NCBI GenBank assembly: GCA_022842905.1
Contig: JALHOS010000036.1
Coordinates: forward strand, 1 to 32,518
DNA: 32,518 nucleotides
From: Myxococcaceae bacterium
GTDB taxonomy: Bacteria > Myxococcota > Myxococcia > Myxococcales > Myxococcaceae
Direction of reading: 5' to 3'
Shown: in pieces, positions 1 to 7,966 of the stretch
Position numbering within the stretch: position 1 is the first letter of the stretch
Layout: each line of letters opens with the position of its first letter
The notes under the pieces: generated by a model
The model's input: only the letters and a program-made list of their open reading frames with translations
The model's database searches: none
What the model was told of the DNA's origin: nothing
Position numbers and translations under genes: made by a program

Positions 1-417
1 GGTCCCGCCGCGGCCGCTGCGCCAGCGCGCGCGGCGCCTCCCGGTCTCAAGCCGCACCCGGCGCCGAGCGTGGGCGTCAAACGGATCCAGCAGCGGGTGA
101 AGATGCAGGCGCAGGTCGACTTGGGCTCCGACGACAACTTCTTCAGCGGCTTCTCGTCCAACATCTCCGACGGCGGGCTCTTCGTCGCGACGGGCAAGCT
201 CCTGGCCATCGGCACGGAGGTCGATCTGTCCTTCACGCTGCCGTCAGGCGAGAAGATCGACGCGAAGGGCGCCGTGCGGTGGGTGCGCGATCTGAACGAC
301 TCCACGCCGGACACGCTGCCCGGCATCGGCGTGCAGTTCGTCGGCCTCGAGCCCAAGGCCGAAGAGGCGATCCGCCGCTTCGTGCAGTCCCGCGAGCCGA
401 TCTTCTACGCAGAGTGA
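1..417 (+). CDS. PilZ domain protein, 5' end cut by the window
   Basis: The reading frame is open from base 1, so the gene probably begins before the window. The GTG at 70 gives a 115-residue PilZ-only protein as an alternative. The first 23 visible codons are Ala/Pro-rich and look like a linker after another domain. The PilZ domain follows with an intact c-di-GMP signature: an RxxxR motif (RIQQR, about 74-88) and an NxSxxG motif (NISDGG). It ends with the usual hydrophobic strands (GIGVQFVGL) and a short helix. PilZ domains bind c-di-GMP and pass the signal to a partner domain or protein, often in motility or secretion. The partner domain lies outside the window, so the pathway cannot be named. 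The 418-597 gap after it shows nothing I can assign. Confidence 0.85.
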   Translation, partial: GPAAAAAPARAAPPGLKPHPAPSVGVKRIQQRVKMQAQVDLGSDDNFFSGFSSNISDGGLFVATGKLLAIGTEVDLSFTLPSGEKIDAKGAVRWVRDLNDSTPDTLPGIGVQFVGLEPKAEEAIRRFVQSREPIFYAE

Positions 418-597
418 GCTCGCTCGGGCGGCCTGCTGCGGGAAAGGGCACGAAGGGCACGGCTCGCACCGCCGGAACGCCGACCGGCAGGATGAGCGCC
501 CCTCGAGGCGCCGACCCACGCCCTTCGGGGCACCGCCTCGCGACCCCGCTCCGGGCGCGCCGCCTCCGCGCGCGCTCGGGCCCTCCTCGGCCTGCTG

Positions 598-1509
598 CTA
601 GGTCAGCGCGAGCACGCGCTCTTCCAGCCGCTTCCCCCGCCAGACGGCGGTCAACAACACCCCGCGCTGCGCCAAGAGGCCGACCACCTGGGTGATCAGC
701 TGCTCCGCCAGCACCTGCTCCGAGTCGAAGTGCACCGCGAGGATCTGGTTGGGCTCGAGCAAGGCTTGGGTGCAGCCGGTGAGCTTGGCGATCTCCTCGA
801 GCGGAGGCGAGCCCTTGGCGAGCTGGACGCGGAACTCGGCCGCCTTGCCGGTGATCTCCGCCATCGACGCGGCGCGCACGAGCTTGCCCTTGTCGAGGAT
901 CGCCGTGGCGTCGCACAGCTCTTCGAGCTCCTGCAGGTTGTGGCTCGACACGACCAGCGTGTGCTGGCCCTTGAGCTCGCGAATCAGCTCTCGGACGGCC
1001 GCGGCGATCTTCGGATCGAGGCCCGCGGTCGGCTCGTCGAGCAAGATCACCGGCGGGCTGCCCATGAGCGCCTGGGCCATGGCGACGCGCTTGGCCATGC
1101 CGTGGGACAGCGCGCCGGCCTGCACGCCCCAGGTCTCCGGCAGCTGCACCCGCTCGAGCGCGCGGCGGGCCTCGGCTTCCGGCTGCTCGAGCCCCGACAG
1201 CGAGCCCCAGTACGTGAGCAGCTCGCCGACCGGCCAGAGCGGAGGCAACACCGCGTCCTGCGGCAGCACGCCGACCTTCTTCTTGAGCGCGCCAGGCTCG
1301 CTGGCGTCGGCGCCGAGCACCTCGATGCGCCCGCTCGTCGGCGAGAGGAAGCCGCACATCATGCTGAAGGTCGTCGTCTTCCCGGCGCCGTTGGGGCCGA
1401 TGAGGCCGTAGCAGTGGCCGGCCTGCACGTCGAAGGACACGTCGTTCACGGCGGTCTTCGGGCCGAACTGCTTGGTCACGCGCTCGACGCGAATGGCGGG
1501 TGTGCTCAC
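598..1509 (-). CDS. ABC transporter ATP-binding protein
   Basis: A 303-residue cytoplasmic ATPase of the ABC-2/drug and polysaccharide exporter type. It energises the permease encoded just upstream. Visible motifs are Walker A GPNGAGKT at residues 38-45, Q-loop Gln84, Walker B VILLDE at 154-159, the D-loop GLD, and switch His190. The signature motif is LSHGM (134-138) rather than LSGGQ, which is common in this subgroup. A C-terminal extension of about 90 residues follows the nucleotide-binding domain. The GTG start at 1509 overlaps the permease stop by four bases (GTGA), so the two genes are probably translationally coupled. A longer open frame upstream lies inside the permease gene in another frame and is not real. 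The substrate cannot be read from the sequence. Confidence 0.92.
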   Translation of the reverse strand: MSTPAIRVERVTKQFGPKTAVNDVSFDVQAGHCYGLIGPNGAGKTTTFSMMCGFLSPTSGRIEVLGADASEPGALKKKVGVLPQDAVLPPLWPVGELLTYWGSLSGLEQPEAEARRALERVQLPETWGVQAGALSHGMAKRVAMAQALMGSPPVILLDEPTAGLDPKIAAAVRELIRELKGQHTLVVSSHNLQELEELCDATAILDKGKLVRAASMAEITGKAAEFRVQLAKGSPPLEEIAKLTGCTQALLEPNQILAVHFDSEQVLAEQLITQVVGLLAQRGVLLTAVWRGKRLEERVLALT

Positions 1510-2447
1510 AGATCCCTCGCCGCCAGAGTGACCTGCGCCGTGCCCACGAAACACGCGCCCCAGCCGACGTGCGCCAACGCCGCGCCCAACAGCTGCCGCC
1601 AGTCGGGGTGCAGCAGGCCCTGACCGAAGTGCCACACCGACGCGTAGCGCAGGTACGCCGCCCAGGACTCGCTGCGCGCGAGCGTGTCGAGCATGCCGTG
1701 CGCCTCTTCGCCCGGGAAGCGGAACCACCCGCCCAGCGACGACACGAAGGCCAGCGCGAGGATCGCCATGATGTTGACCACCAGGCTCACGCCAGGCGTG
1801 CGGAACAGCGCGCTGAAGAGCGCCGTCAGGCACGCCCAGGCCACGCCGAGCAGCCCGAGCGCCAGGAACAGCTTGGCCGCCCAGCGCGCCATGGCGCCCC
1901 ATTCGAAGTCGGCGTGGAAGGCGCGGGTGACGCCGACCATGAGCAGCGTGCCCACCGCGAGCATGATCAGCAGCGCGGTGATCTGCGCCAGCAGCTTGCC
2001 TACGAGGATCGAGCTGCGCCGCACGCGCACCACCAGGTAGCGAATGGACTTGGGGCCCACCTCACCGGACAGCTGGTCGAAGCCCATGAGGGCCACGAAG
2101 AGCGGGACGAACCAGGTCAGCAGCTTGAAGGCCGCGAGCAGCACCAGCGGCAGATCGAGCACCGCCTCGACGTACGCCTCGTCGTTGGTGAAGGTGGAGA
2201 GGAACTTCCGCTTCTGCTCTGCCAGCTCGTGTTTGGCCGCCGACGGGTCCGCGCCCTTGGCCACCGCTTCGGCGAGCGCCTTGTCCGCCTGGTTGGTGAC
2301 GACCTTCATCGCCACGCCGACCGCGCCCAGCACGAGCCCCGTGAAGAGGAGGAACAGCGCCAACAGCACCAGCACGCGGCCGGAGGTCGCCGCGCGCCGC
2401 AGCTCCCCTTTCCAGATCGCCAGCAGTTCGTTCACGGTTGGGGCCAC
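1506..2447 (-). CDS. ABC-2 type transporter permease
   Basis: A 313-residue inner-membrane protein with about six hydrophobic segments: one near residues 24-47, a soluble loop of about 50 residues, then segments near 95-120, 150-175, 195-215, 225-245 and 275-305. This matches the ABC-2 permease layout, with a large first extracytoplasmic loop. The sequence RRSSILVGKLL before the third segment is typical of these permeases. The GTG start at 2447 is followed by a second in-frame GTG at 2435; either could be used. It forms an exporter with the overlapping ATPase gene. Upstream it is divergent from a penicillin-binding protein gene, 74 bases apart. The cargo is unknown. Confidence 0.88.
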   Translation of the reverse strand: MAPTVNELLAIWKGELRRAATSGRVLVLLALFLLFTGLVLGAVGVAMKVVTNQADKALAEAVAKGADPSAAKHELAEQKRKFLSTFTNDEAYVEAVLDLPLVLLAAFKLLTWFVPLFVALMGFDQLSGEVGPKSIRYLVVRVRRSSILVGKLLAQITALLIMLAVGTLLMVGVTRAFHADFEWGAMARWAAKLFLALGLLGVAWACLTALFSALFRTPGVSLVVNIMAILALAFVSSLGGWFRFPGEEAHGMLDTLARSESWAAYLRYASVWHFGQGLLHPDWRQLLGAALAHVGWGACFVGTAQVTLAARDL

Positions 2448-2521
2448 TCCTCGAGGCCGCGCGTCCTACACGGCCGCGATCGCGCGCGCCACGTCCCTTG
2501 CTTGTACAGTGCCTGGGCTCG

Positions 2522-3700
2522 ATGGCCCGCTTCCTCTCTCTGGTTTGCCTGCTCGCGCTGGCCGCGTCGGCCGAGGACGGCGATCCGCTCGTCGTCCCCA
2601 GTCGCAAGACGGCCCCGCCACTCGCGTCGGCCCGGCCGCTCCCCAAGGAGCTCGATCTGCTCGGCACCCTCCAGCCGCTCGGCGACGGTCGGCTCGGGGT
2701 GGAGCACCAGGGGCGGCGGCGGGCGGTCACGCTGGTGCCGTCGCTCCAGGAGCGGCTCTTGGACACGCTGGTCCAGTACGAGACGCCGTACGCGGCGGTC
2801 GTGGTGGTGGAGCCTTCCACCGGCCGGCTGTTGGCCATGGTCGAGCACAGCGAGGAGGACCCAGCGCTGCGCGGGCTGTGCACGCGGGCGGTGTACCCGG
2901 CGGCCAGCATCTACAAGATCGTCAGCGCCGCGGCGCTGCTGGACAGCGGGCTGAGCGAGGACGAGGGCGTCTGCTACCACGGGGGCAAGCGGCGGCTGAC
3001 GCCGGCGCTGCTCGAGGACTCCGAGAAGGACTTCCGCTGCCACACGCTCGGCAGCGCCATGGGCGCGTCGGCCAACGTCGTCTTCGCCAAGCTCACCGCG
3101 CGCTTCCTCGACGCGGAGCGGCTCGGGCGCTTCACGCGGGCCTTTCACTTCAACGCGCCGCTGGCCTTTCCGGTGCCGGTGGAGCCGTCGCTCGCGAAGA
3201 TCCCCGACGACACGTTCGACCTCGCCCTCACCGGCGCTGGCTTCGGCGACGTCTACTTGTCTCCGCTGCACGGCGCGCTGCTCGCGTCCGTCGTCGCGAA
3301 CGGGGGCGTGTGGCGCAGCCCGGTCCTGTTCGACGGTGACGCCGCCGAGGAAGAGCGAGTGCTCGAGCCGCAGGTGGCCCGCAGCCTCGAGGCCATGCTG
3401 GCCCACACGGTGACCGACGGGACCGCGCGGCGGGTCTTCCACGAGCGAGGCTTTCGGCTTCCGGACGCCGTCGGCAAGACCGGGTCGCTGGCCGACAAGA
3501 CGCCGTTTCGCGACTACACCTGGTTCGTCGGCTACGCGCCCAAAGAGCGCCCGCAGGTGGCGGTGGCGGCGGTGATCGTCAACGGGCCGAAGTGGCGCAT
3601 TCGCGCGCCGTGGCTGGGCCGTGAAGCGCTGCGCCTGGGACTGTCGACGCGCAGGACGGCGGCGGCCGCTAGCCCAGCTGGATCCACCGCTGTGCAATGA
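2522..3700 (+). CDS. Penicillin-binding transpeptidase domain protein
   Basis: A 392-residue secreted protein with a signal peptide (hydrophobic residues 4-16, Ala-rich end at 14-17). It carries the three serine acyl-transferase motifs of penicillin-binding proteins: SxxK as SIYK at 129-132 with nucleophile Ser129, SxN as SAN at 183-185, and KTG at 319-321. It should act in the periplasm on peptidoglycan stem peptides, as a transpeptidase or carboxypeptidase. It is short for a class B PBP and shows no clear dimerisation domain, so it looks like a stand-alone PF00905-type protein. The last 20 residues are Ala-rich and low complexity. Its 3' end overlaps the convergent DUF4388 gene by 32 bases. 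A regulatory or sporulation-type role is possible but not shown. Confidence 0.88.
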   Translation: MARFLSLVCLLALAASAEDGDPLVVPSRKTAPPLASARPLPKELDLLGTLQPLGDGRLGVEHQGRRRAVTLVPSLQERLLDTLVQYETPYAAVVVVEPSTGRLLAMVEHSEEDPALRGLCTRAVYPAASIYKIVSAAALLDSGLSEDEGVCYHGGKRRLTPALLEDSEKDFRCHTLGSAMGASANVVFAKLTARFLDAERLGRFTRAFHFNAPLAFPVPVEPSLAKIPDDTFDLALTGAGFGDVYLSPLHGALLASVVANGGVWRSPVLFDGDAAEEERVLEPQVARSLEAMLAHTVTDGTARRVFHERGFRLPDAVGKTGSLADKTPFRDYTWFVGYAPKERPQVAVAAVIVNGPKWRIRAPWLGREALRLGLSTRRTAAAASPAGSTAVQ

Positions 3701-4808
3701 AGCGGTCGAAGAACACGAGCACCTCGAACTCCCGAAGCGGCGCCACGCGGACGATCCCCTCCAGACTCCGCTTCCCGTCGAGCCGGCTGAGCAGGTAGCG
3801 CTCGGGCGCCGTCAGCGGCTCGTCCTTCAGCTGGACGTCGCGGACCAGCAGCGTCGGCACTCGCGGCGAGGCCAGCAAGGTCTGCTTGAGGTTCGGAAGC
3901 CACGCCTCTTCGATCTGCTTGAGCAGCAGCTGGCCTTCGGGTCCCGGCGAGAGCTGCTGGGCGTGGCGGGCCAAGGCCAGCGCGTCGCGGTAGTTGTGCT
4001 GCGCGTAGAGGGACTGAGCGCTCGTCAGCAGCTCCGGCGCGGTCGGCGCTTCGCCCAGGCCCATGTCGATCTCGACCTGCACGCTCGACGTCGAGCTGTG
4101 GGGGAGCCGCGGCTTGGCCTTCACCGCGCCCAGCCGGTGGAGCGCGAAGAGGCGCTGGTAGAGGAAGAAGTCGGTCGCGTGCAGCGACAGCGCGAGCTGG
4201 TCGATCGTCTGGCCCTGCTCGATCGCCAGGTACAACTTCTCGTCGAGGCTGCCCGGCCGCGCGGGCTCCGCCAGGTTCCCCCGGTCCAGCTCGAGCTGCA
4301 CGTCACCCGACGGGAACGCCGCGCGAATGTGCTGCCAGGCCACCTGGCGGAACTCACTCTCCTTGTCGAGGTCGAGCAGCGCCACCCGCAGCGCGATGCC
4401 GTCGACCACCTTCGCCGGGCCCGGTTCGAAGCTGAAGTCACCTTCAGCCCAGGTGAACGCTTCGAGGATCGTCTCGCGGAACTTCAGCGACAGCGCGTTC
4501 TCGAGCACCGGCTCGGTGACCAGTCCGATCATCACCAAGATCCGCCCGAGGAAGATCTTCGTTTCTTTCTGGGTTTCGAAAGCGCGGTTGAACTGCTCTT
4601 CGTTGATGTGGCCCAGGTTGATCAGGAACTGCCCCAAGAACTCCCGCGGCAGGTTGCTCGACACGTTCACCACTTCGCCGTTCTCGAGGGCGATCTGCTT
4701 GCGCGTGGTGTCGCGATCCAGCGTGAGCAGCCCGCTCGCGCGCCGGTTGCCCAGGTAGACACAGAGATCCCGCAACGGCATGGTGGTGAAGGTGCCGCTC
4801 AGACTCAT
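3669..4808 (-). CDS. DUF4388 (PATAN-like) domain protein
   Basis: A 379-residue cytoplasmic protein. Residues 1-130 match the DUF4388 pattern: an N-terminal GTF..MPLRDLC..LG segment, a strand ending in IALENGEVVNV, then two helical repeats of the form LGQFLINLGHI and LGRILVMIGLV, and WAEGDFSFEPG. DUF4388 proteins are abundant in Myxococcota, where they occur with gliding-motility and two-component proteins and are thought to mediate protein-protein contacts. The middle part has helix pairs resembling tetratricopeptide repeats (about 255-300), and the C-terminus looks like a winged helix. The ATG at 4808 is only 25 bases from the divergent glutaredoxin gene. The exact role is unknown. Confidence 0.82.
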   Translation of the reverse strand: MSLSGTFTTMPLRDLCVYLGNRRASGLLTLDRDTTRKQIALENGEVVNVSSNLPREFLGQFLINLGHINEEQFNRAFETQKETKIFLGRILVMIGLVTEPVLENALSLKFRETILEAFTWAEGDFSFEPGPAKVVDGIALRVALLDLDKESEFRQVAWQHIRAAFPSGDVQLELDRGNLAEPARPGSLDEKLYLAIEQGQTIDQLALSLHATDFFLYQRLFALHRLGAVKAKPRLPHSSTSSVQVEIDMGLGEAPTAPELLTSAQSLYAQHNYRDALALARHAQQLSPGPEGQLLLKQIEEAWLPNLKQTLLASPRVPTLLVRDVQLKDEPLTAPERYLLSRLDGKRSLEGIVRVAPLREFEVLVFFDRFIAQRWIQLG

Positions 4809-4833
4809 GGCGCGCCGACCTGCAGGGGATTCA

Positions 4834-5088
4834 ATGCGGATCGAGTTCTACACCAAGCCTGGCTGCGCGTTGTGTGACGTCGCCAGCGAGCTGCTCGACG
4901 ACGCCCAAGACGAATGGGGTTTCGTGCGTACAGACTGCAACATCCTGCGACACGAAGCCTGGTTCGACCGCTACCGGTACCGGGTGCCGGTGGTGGTGAT
5001 TGATGGCACCGAGGCCCTCGAGCTGCGCTTTGATGCCGCCGCGCTGCGCGCCGCGCTGGCGCGGGCAGCCCACAAGGAGTCGTCGTGA
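4834..5088 (+). CDS. Glutaredoxin-like (DUF836-type) thiol protein
   Basis: An 84-residue cytoplasmic protein with a compact thioredoxin fold. It has a CxxC motif (CALC, Cys11 and Cys14) after the first strand (IEFYTKPG) and the cis-Pro segment YRVPVVVIDG. This is the small glutaredoxin/DUF836 family, which reduces disulphides or exchanges thiols with small partners. The ATG at 4834 was chosen because the fold begins directly there; an upstream in-frame ATG at 4780 would add 18 residues lying inside the divergent gene. The stop overlaps the GTG of the aminotransferase gene by four bases, so the pair is probably translated together. Confidence 0.85.
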   Translation: MRIEFYTKPGCALCDVASELLDDAQDEWGFVRTDCNILRHEAWFDRYRYRVPVVVIDGTEALELRFDAAALRAALARAAHKESS

Positions 5089-6347
5089 GCGAAGAGTACG
5101 CACAGTCGTTTCGCCAGGTGCCGCGCACCGGGGTGATCTTCGTCACGACCGAAGCGACGCGGCTGGGCTTCAGCCCCAAGAACCCGGACTGGTGCAACCT
5201 GGGCCAAGGCCAGCCGGAGACCGGCGCGCTGCCCGGCGCTCCCGAGCGGCTCGCGGCGGTCGCGATCGACCCCGACGATCAGGAGTACGCGCCGGTCGCT
5301 GGCCTCATGGAGCTGCGCGAGGCGATCGCCACGCTCTACAACCGGCTCTACCGAAAGGGGCTGCCCAGCCAGTACACCGCGGAGAACGTCTGCGTGTCGG
5401 GCGGCGGCCGGGTCGCGCTGACGCGGGCGGCGGCGGCGCTGGGCAACATCAACCTGGGGCACTTCCTGCCCGACTACACCGCGTACGAAGAGCTGCTCGA
5501 CGTCTTCAAGGCCTTCACGCCGATCCCGATCCTCCTGGAAGGCGAGCGCGGCTACGCGTTCAGCCCCGAGCAGCTGCGGCGGGAAATTCAGGGGCGCGGG
5601 TTGGGCGCGCTGCTCTTCTCGAACCCCTGCAACCCGACGGGGAAGGTGATCGGCGGGCAGGAACTCCACGGCTACGTCCAGGCTTCGCGCGAGCTCGACT
5701 GCGCGCTGTTGATCGACGAGTTCTATTCACACTACGTGTGGAACGCGCCCCCGGGCCGGCTCCCCGTCGAGTCCGCCGCGCGCTACGTCGAAGACGTCAA
5801 CCGCGATCCGGTGGTGCTCTTCGACGGGCTGACCAAGAACTGGCGCTACCCCGGCTGGCGAATCGCCTGGACCGTGGGGCCCAAGCAGGTGATCGACGCG
5901 GTCAGCTCCGCTGGCAGCTTCCTGGACGGGGGCGGCAACAAGCCCGTGCAGCGCGCCGCGGTGCCGCTGCTCGCCGAAGACGTGGTCGTCGCCGAGACGC
6001 AGGCGATCCACGCGGCGTTTCGCGACAAGCGCGATCGGTTGCTGGCCGGGCTGTCGAGGCTCGGCGTCACCGCGGACCGCGTGCCCGACGGCACGTTCTA
6101 CGTGTGGGGCAACGTCAGCCAGCTCCCGCCGCCGCTCGACGACGGCATGGGCTTCTTCCGCGCGGCGCTCGAGCAGAAGGTGATCGTCGTCCCCGGCGAG
6201 TTCTTCGACGTGAACCCGGGCAAGCGGCGCTCCAAGCGCGCCTCGCGCTTCCGCCACTACGTGCGCTTCAGCTTCGGCCCATCCATGGCGACCCTCGAGC
6301 TCGCGCTGGGCCGCCTGGAGAAATTGGTGAAGCAGGCGGCGCGGTGA
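5085..6347 (+). CDS. PLP-dependent class I/II aminotransferase
   Basis: A 420-residue fold-type I pyridoxal-phosphate enzyme. Visible landmarks are NPCNPTGK (Asn183), the PLP-binding Asp211 in IDEFY, the Schiff-base lysine Lys251 in DGLTKNWRYPGWR, and a C-terminal RFSFG segment carrying the carboxylate-binding arginine. It should move an amino group between an amino acid and a 2-oxo acid. The substrate cannot be assigned; the overall pattern resembles aspartate/alanine-type enzymes. The GTG start overlaps the glutaredoxin stop (GTGA). It ends seven bases from the convergent 202-residue gene. Confidence 0.9.
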   Translation: MSEEYAQSFRQVPRTGVIFVTTEATRLGFSPKNPDWCNLGQGQPETGALPGAPERLAAVAIDPDDQEYAPVAGLMELREAIATLYNRLYRKGLPSQYTAENVCVSGGGRVALTRAAAALGNINLGHFLPDYTAYEELLDVFKAFTPIPILLEGERGYAFSPEQLRREIQGRGLGALLFSNPCNPTGKVIGGQELHGYVQASRELDCALLIDEFYSHYVWNAPPGRLPVESAARYVEDVNRDPVVLFDGLTKNWRYPGWRIAWTVGPKQVIDAVSSAGSFLDGGGNKPVQRAAVPLLAEDVVVAETQAIHAAFRDKRDRLLAGLSRLGVTADRVPDGTFYVWGNVSQLPPPLDDGMGFFRAALEQKVIVVPGEFFDVNPGKRRSKRASRFRHYVRFSFGPSMATLELALGRLEKLVKQAAR

Positions 6348-6353
6348 AGCCGA

Positions 6354-6962
6354 TCAGCTGGCCTGGGCGATGGCGCCGAAGAAGTCGGCGTCCTTCCAGA
6401 CGCTGACCACGGGGCCTTCGACCAGCGCGCGGAAGCCCTGCGGCACCGCCAACCCGACGCGCGCCGCGCAGGCCGCCGCGGTGCTCGCCCGAGGCAGCGC
6501 CAGCGAAGCGCGCCGGCTGTCGCAGAGGATCGTCACGATCGCCGGTGCCTTGGAGACGCCCGAGAAGCGCACGCGGTTGTCGGCCAGCTGCTCCACGCGC
6601 AGCCCCGCGTCCTGCAGCAGCACCCGCAGGCACGGCGGCGTCGCCGCCGGGACCACCAACTCCAAGAGCCGAAGATCGACGTCGCCGTCGTCCGCGGTCG
6701 CGACCAGGTGCACGTCTCGCGGGAGCGCGTCCTTGAGCCGCAGCGCGGCGGGCAGCGGGCGGGTGTGCTCGGGCAGGCTCACGCTCAGCTCGTCCGTCGG
6801 CAGCCCCACGTGCAGCGTCGTCGCCGGCCTGCTCGCGACCTCGCCGGACAGCCGGAAGCGGTTGCCGCCGCGCCACTCGACCCGAAACGCGGGGTCCTGC
6901 GTCTGCAGGCGAAAGCGCCCAGGGTTGAGCGGAATGACCTCGTGGCTCACGGGCGCTGGCAC
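6354..6962 (-). CDS. Hypothetical protein (202 residues)
   Basis: I do not recognise a family. The frame reads like a real protein, with alternating hydrophobic strands (FRLQTQDPAFRVEW, TTLHVGLPTDELSVSL, DVHLVATADDGDVDL) and a C-terminal segment LVEGPVVSVWKDADFFGAIAQ. There is no signal peptide or membrane segment, so it is probably soluble and beta-rich. The GTG at 6962 is the outermost start; a second GTG 12 bases inside is equally possible. It is convergent with the aminotransferase and divergent from the rhodanese-like gene. Confidence 0.65.
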   Translation of the reverse strand: MPAPVSHEVIPLNPGRFRLQTQDPAFRVEWRGGNRFRLSGEVASRPATTLHVGLPTDELSVSLPEHTRPLPAALRLKDALPRDVHLVATADDGDVDLRLLELVVPAATPPCLRVLLQDAGLRVEQLADNRVRFSGVSKAPAIVTILCDSRRASLALPRASTAAACAARVGLAVPQGFRALVEGPVVSVWKDADFFGAIAQAS

Positions 6963-7046
6963 CTACACGAGCCGCCCCGCGGACGGTAGGGCCGTCGAGA
7001 AGAGGCTGGAATGACAGGGCAAATTCCGGCACGGTGCGGACCACCC

Positions 7047-7451
7047 ATGACTCGTGCCGGGCTGGTGGTGGCGGTGGTGCTGCTCAACGTGCTGGGCGGG
7101 GGCTGCGCCCGAGCGAAGGCCGTCGTGCGTGACGTGGCGATCGCCGAGGCGAAGGCGCAGCTCGACCAGGGGGCCGCGACGGCGCTCGACGCGAACGAAG
7201 AGAGCTTTCGCGCCAAGCACGGCTGGCTGCCCAACGCGGTGCTCTTGTCCAGCTACGACGAGTACGCGCTGAGCGAGCTGCCCGCGGACAAGGACCGGCC
7301 GCTCATCTTCTACTGTTCGAACAGGCTCTGAGGGGCCTCCCACGCAGCCGCCGGTCGGGCGGCGCAAGCAGGGTGGCAGCAGGTGTCCGTCATGAAGGAC
7401 GGGCTCAAGGGCTGGGTCCAGGCGGGGCACGCCGTTCAGAAGGCGCCGTAG
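7047..7451 (+). CDS. Rhodanese-like protein, probable selenoprotein (TGA 7329-7331 read as Sec)
   Basis: Read through one TGA, the frame gives a 134-residue rhodanese-like protein. Residues 1-25 look like a secretion or lipoprotein signal (hydrophobic core ending LGGGCA). The rhodanese part follows with ALDANEESFRAKHGWLPNAVLL, LPADKDRPLIFYC (Cys90, the expected catalytic Cys), then N-R-L-U95-GASH. After the TGA the family-like sequence continues in the same frame: AAGRAAQAGW, VSVMKDGLKGW and VQAGH, up to a TAG. Stopping at the TGA would remove the last third of the domain. The TGA sits five residues after Cys90, where as I recall related proteins have a second Cys. A hairpin follows (see 7336-7376). 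The start at 7047 places the signal peptide at the N-terminus; an ATG at 7011 is the alternative. A pseudogene with a nonsense mutation is the competing reading. Confidence 0.75.
7336..7376 (+). promoter_or_regulatory. Candidate bacterial SECIS element of the rhodanese-like gene
   Basis: A perfect 6-bp GC stem (GCCGCC 7347-7352 with GGCGGC 7358-7363) closes a five-base loop GGUCG. The loop starts 21 bases after the TGA; in E. coli fdhF the GGUC of the loop is at a similar distance (18 bases, from memory). A lower stem CCUCCC 7336-7341 with GGGUGG 7371-7376 (one U-U mismatch) extends it. Known bacterial SECIS elements bind SelB through a G/U in the apical loop, which this has. Confidence 0.65.
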
Positions 7452-7613
7452 CGCGCGGTCTCTCTCGGGTCCGGATCGACGACCCAAGAGTGCACTTCGA
7501 CCCGGCGCGCGCGCTCGACGAATTCGCGCGTTGGTGAGTTGGAGCGGCGCGGCGCAGGTTCTGCATTCGAGCTTCGGCTGCCTACTTCGGCAGACAAGGA
7601 GCGTCGTCCCCAC

Positions 7614-7952
7614 ATGGATCTGACCCACGAGCGCTTGAGCCCCATGCTGTACCGCATCACCGAGACGCTGAAGGACAACCCCGAGGAGCTCCACGCGTTC
7701 GAGCGGTGGGCGGTCGCCGTGCTGCAGGGCCTCGTCGCCGCGGCCGGAGAGGGTGACGCGCCGCTCAAGCGGGTGCTCATGGATCTGGGGCACGAGCTGG
7801 CGGATCTGCAGCGCGATCTCTCGGCAATTCACGTGACCGGCCGCAGCCAGGTGCGCCGCATGTGCCGCCGCGAGTGGCTGACGACGTTGATCGAGCTGGT
7901 CGACCAGAGCCGCGGGTACGGCGACTCCGGCGTCTGGCGCGTCGCGGCGTAG
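7614..7952 (+). CDS. Hypothetical protein (112 residues)
   Basis: An unrecognised, mostly helical small protein with no signal peptide or membrane segment. The ATG at 7614 is chosen because AAGGAG lies at 7596-7601; the frame is open further upstream but has no better site. Hydrophobic heptads are visible (LYRITETL, FERWAVAVLQGLVAA, LMDLGHELADLQRDL). The C-terminal half is basic around RSQVRRMCRREW. It stands alone, convergent with the ccm genes. The 160 bases before it (7452-7613) hold no gene that I can see. Confidence 0.65.
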   Translation: MDLTHERLSPMLYRITETLKDNPEELHAFERWAVAVLQGLVAAAGEGDAPLKRVLMDLGHELADLQRDLSAIHVTGRSQVRRMCRREWLTTLIELVDQSRGYGDSGVWRVAA

Positions 7953-7966
7953 TCTGAAGAGCGGCG

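Noticed and set aside
415-510. Read-through of the TGA ending the PilZ gene as a third Sec site
   Set aside because: The next codons show no domain-like sequence, the PilZ domain is already complete, and no redox cysteine is nearby.
598-1902. Long open frame extending the ABC ATPase to 434 residues
   Set aside because: The first 131 residues lie inside the permease gene in another frame and are Arg/Gly-rich nonsense. The GTG at 1509 with the GTGA overlap is the natural start.
7011-7331. A complete 106-residue lipoprotein ending at the TGA
   Set aside because: It would stop just after the rhodanese active-site loop, although the fold continues in the same frame beyond the TGA.
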